From Austropuccinia psidii (lineage: Eukaryota > Basidiomycota > Pucciniomycetes > Pucciniales > Sphaerophragmiaceae): DNA of 64,000 nucleotides. The stretch spans positions 26,832,105 to 26,896,104 of the forward strand of contig JALGQZ010000013.1 in assembly GCA_023105745.1 (NCBI GenBank). The letters are read 5' to 3'. Under the pieces are notes generated by a model. That model saw only the letters and a program-made list of their open reading frames with translations. It had not been told where the DNA came from and did not search any database. This document shows positions 63,451-64,000 of this stretch, one piece after another. The translations under genes and the position numbers were made by a program. Position 1 is the stretch's first letter. Each line of letters begins with the position of its first letter.

Positions 63451-64000
63451 TTATTCTGAGCAGGAATTATTGAAGAATAAGAGAATAAACTTGATGCTAC
63501 TTTGAAAATAAAAAAACAAGGCTTGACCAAATCAAATAAATTGGAATTCTTGATGAAACTTGAGGGATCAATCAACAGCCTTGAGGTGAAATCACTGTGA
63601 AAATACTGAGAACTAAAAATGGCAAAGCCAAAATATAATAAATGAATCAATATTCTCAAAGAGTATCAAATCAATCTCAATCAATAAATAAATAAATTCA
63701 ATCAGTTTATCAATACAAATCAAAATAAATGTCAATAAGTCTTGAAGAATTAAATAAATCAAAAATTAATCCACAAATTCCTTAAAATCGAAATCAGTTT
63801 CTTGGGGACTTCAATAAATAAATAATTGTCTGCAAAATCAATTCAAAGTCTTGAGGTCAATAAATTAATCTTGAGGGATTCAAAAGCCAATCAAAATAAA
63901 TCCAATCCAACAACATCCTGAATATCAATCAATTATCCTAATGAATCCAAATCAATATAAACCTGATAAACCTGAATCAAAAAAAAGAAAATTTGAAAAT
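63451..64000 (-). repeat. 5' leader of element D, AT-rich degenerate repeats, running off the window
   Basis: AT-rich sequence with recurring CAATCAATAAAT and CTTGAGG-type words, like C's leader. No gene. The 5' LTR is expected beyond 64000. Confidence 0.55.

Larger units (their letters stand above)
41131..64000 (-). mobile_element. Ty3/gypsy chromodomain element D (old, nested host, 5' part outside window)
   Basis: Its 3' LTR is 41131-41842 plus 51936-51985, split by element C. Then come the polypurine tract (51986-51999), accessory-gene remnant, chromodomain/integrase, RNase H, RT, protease and gag on the minus strand, running off the right edge in the 5' leader. Two solo LTRs (53302-55220 and 58699-60477) are inserted in it. 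Coding parts carry many stops and small deletions. It is related to C throughout but clearly diverged. Confidence 0.9.

Overview
This window looks like a transposon-dense chromosome segment of a rust fungus (Pucciniales). The reasons are the very AT-rich, CpG-poor sequence, Ty3/gypsy chromodomain retrotransposons, GT-AG introns of 50-156 nt, and gag and accessory proteins that I recognise from memory as the type multiplied in the myrtle rust Austropuccinia psidii. No database was searched, so the species is an inference. There are no bacterial features, no tRNA or rRNA genes and no CRISPR.

Left part (1-23108). The window opens inside a Ty3/gypsy element of family I (A1). Its gag-pol frame is open for 5.4 kb, contains no CG dinucleotide that I can find, and ends in a 2.3-kb LTR (5520-7815). 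A remnant of another element follows (polypurine tract plus LTR start at 7870). Next is a three-level nest. A solo LTR of family III (9022-9898 + 22306-23108) is split by a solo LTR of family II (9899-11343 + 21843-22305, minus orientation). That LTR is itself split by a complete but decayed family I element, A2 (11344-21842, both LTRs present).

Middle (23109-41130). The only convincing host gene is an eight-exon PIAS/Siz-type SUMO E3 ligase (29006-31327) with SAP, PINIT, SP-RING and a C-terminal SUMO-interaction motif. Large AT-rich stretches without recognisable genes surround it. Further right are an LTR-head remnant (35180), a clean solo family II LTR with a perfect TTAAT duplication (35760-37695), and an older truncated family II LTR (39917-41130).

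Right part (41131-64000). Two related elements of another chromodomain family lie on the minus strand. The older one, D, runs from 41131 past the right edge. The younger one, C (41843-51935), sits inside D's 3' LTR with a perfect TTGAG duplication and two 675-bp LTRs that read as identical. C and D are organised as LTR, gag, -1 frameshift site, protease-RT-RNase H-integrase-chromodomain, then a non-pol gene on the opposite strand with a spliceosomal-type intron, then a polypurine tract and LTR. D is also interrupted by solo LTRs of family II (53302-55220, TTCAG) and family III (58699-60477, TTCTT).

Most notable points: the antisense, intron-bearing accessory gene in C and D; a GGGAAAA slippery heptamer just before the gag stop in both; a possible self-priming site in C; C's apparently identical LTRs despite broken genes, which suggests trans-mobilisation; the CpG-free coding region of A1; different lesions in the RT catalytic motif of A1 and A2; and the array of hairpins in the transcribed part of the family I LTR.
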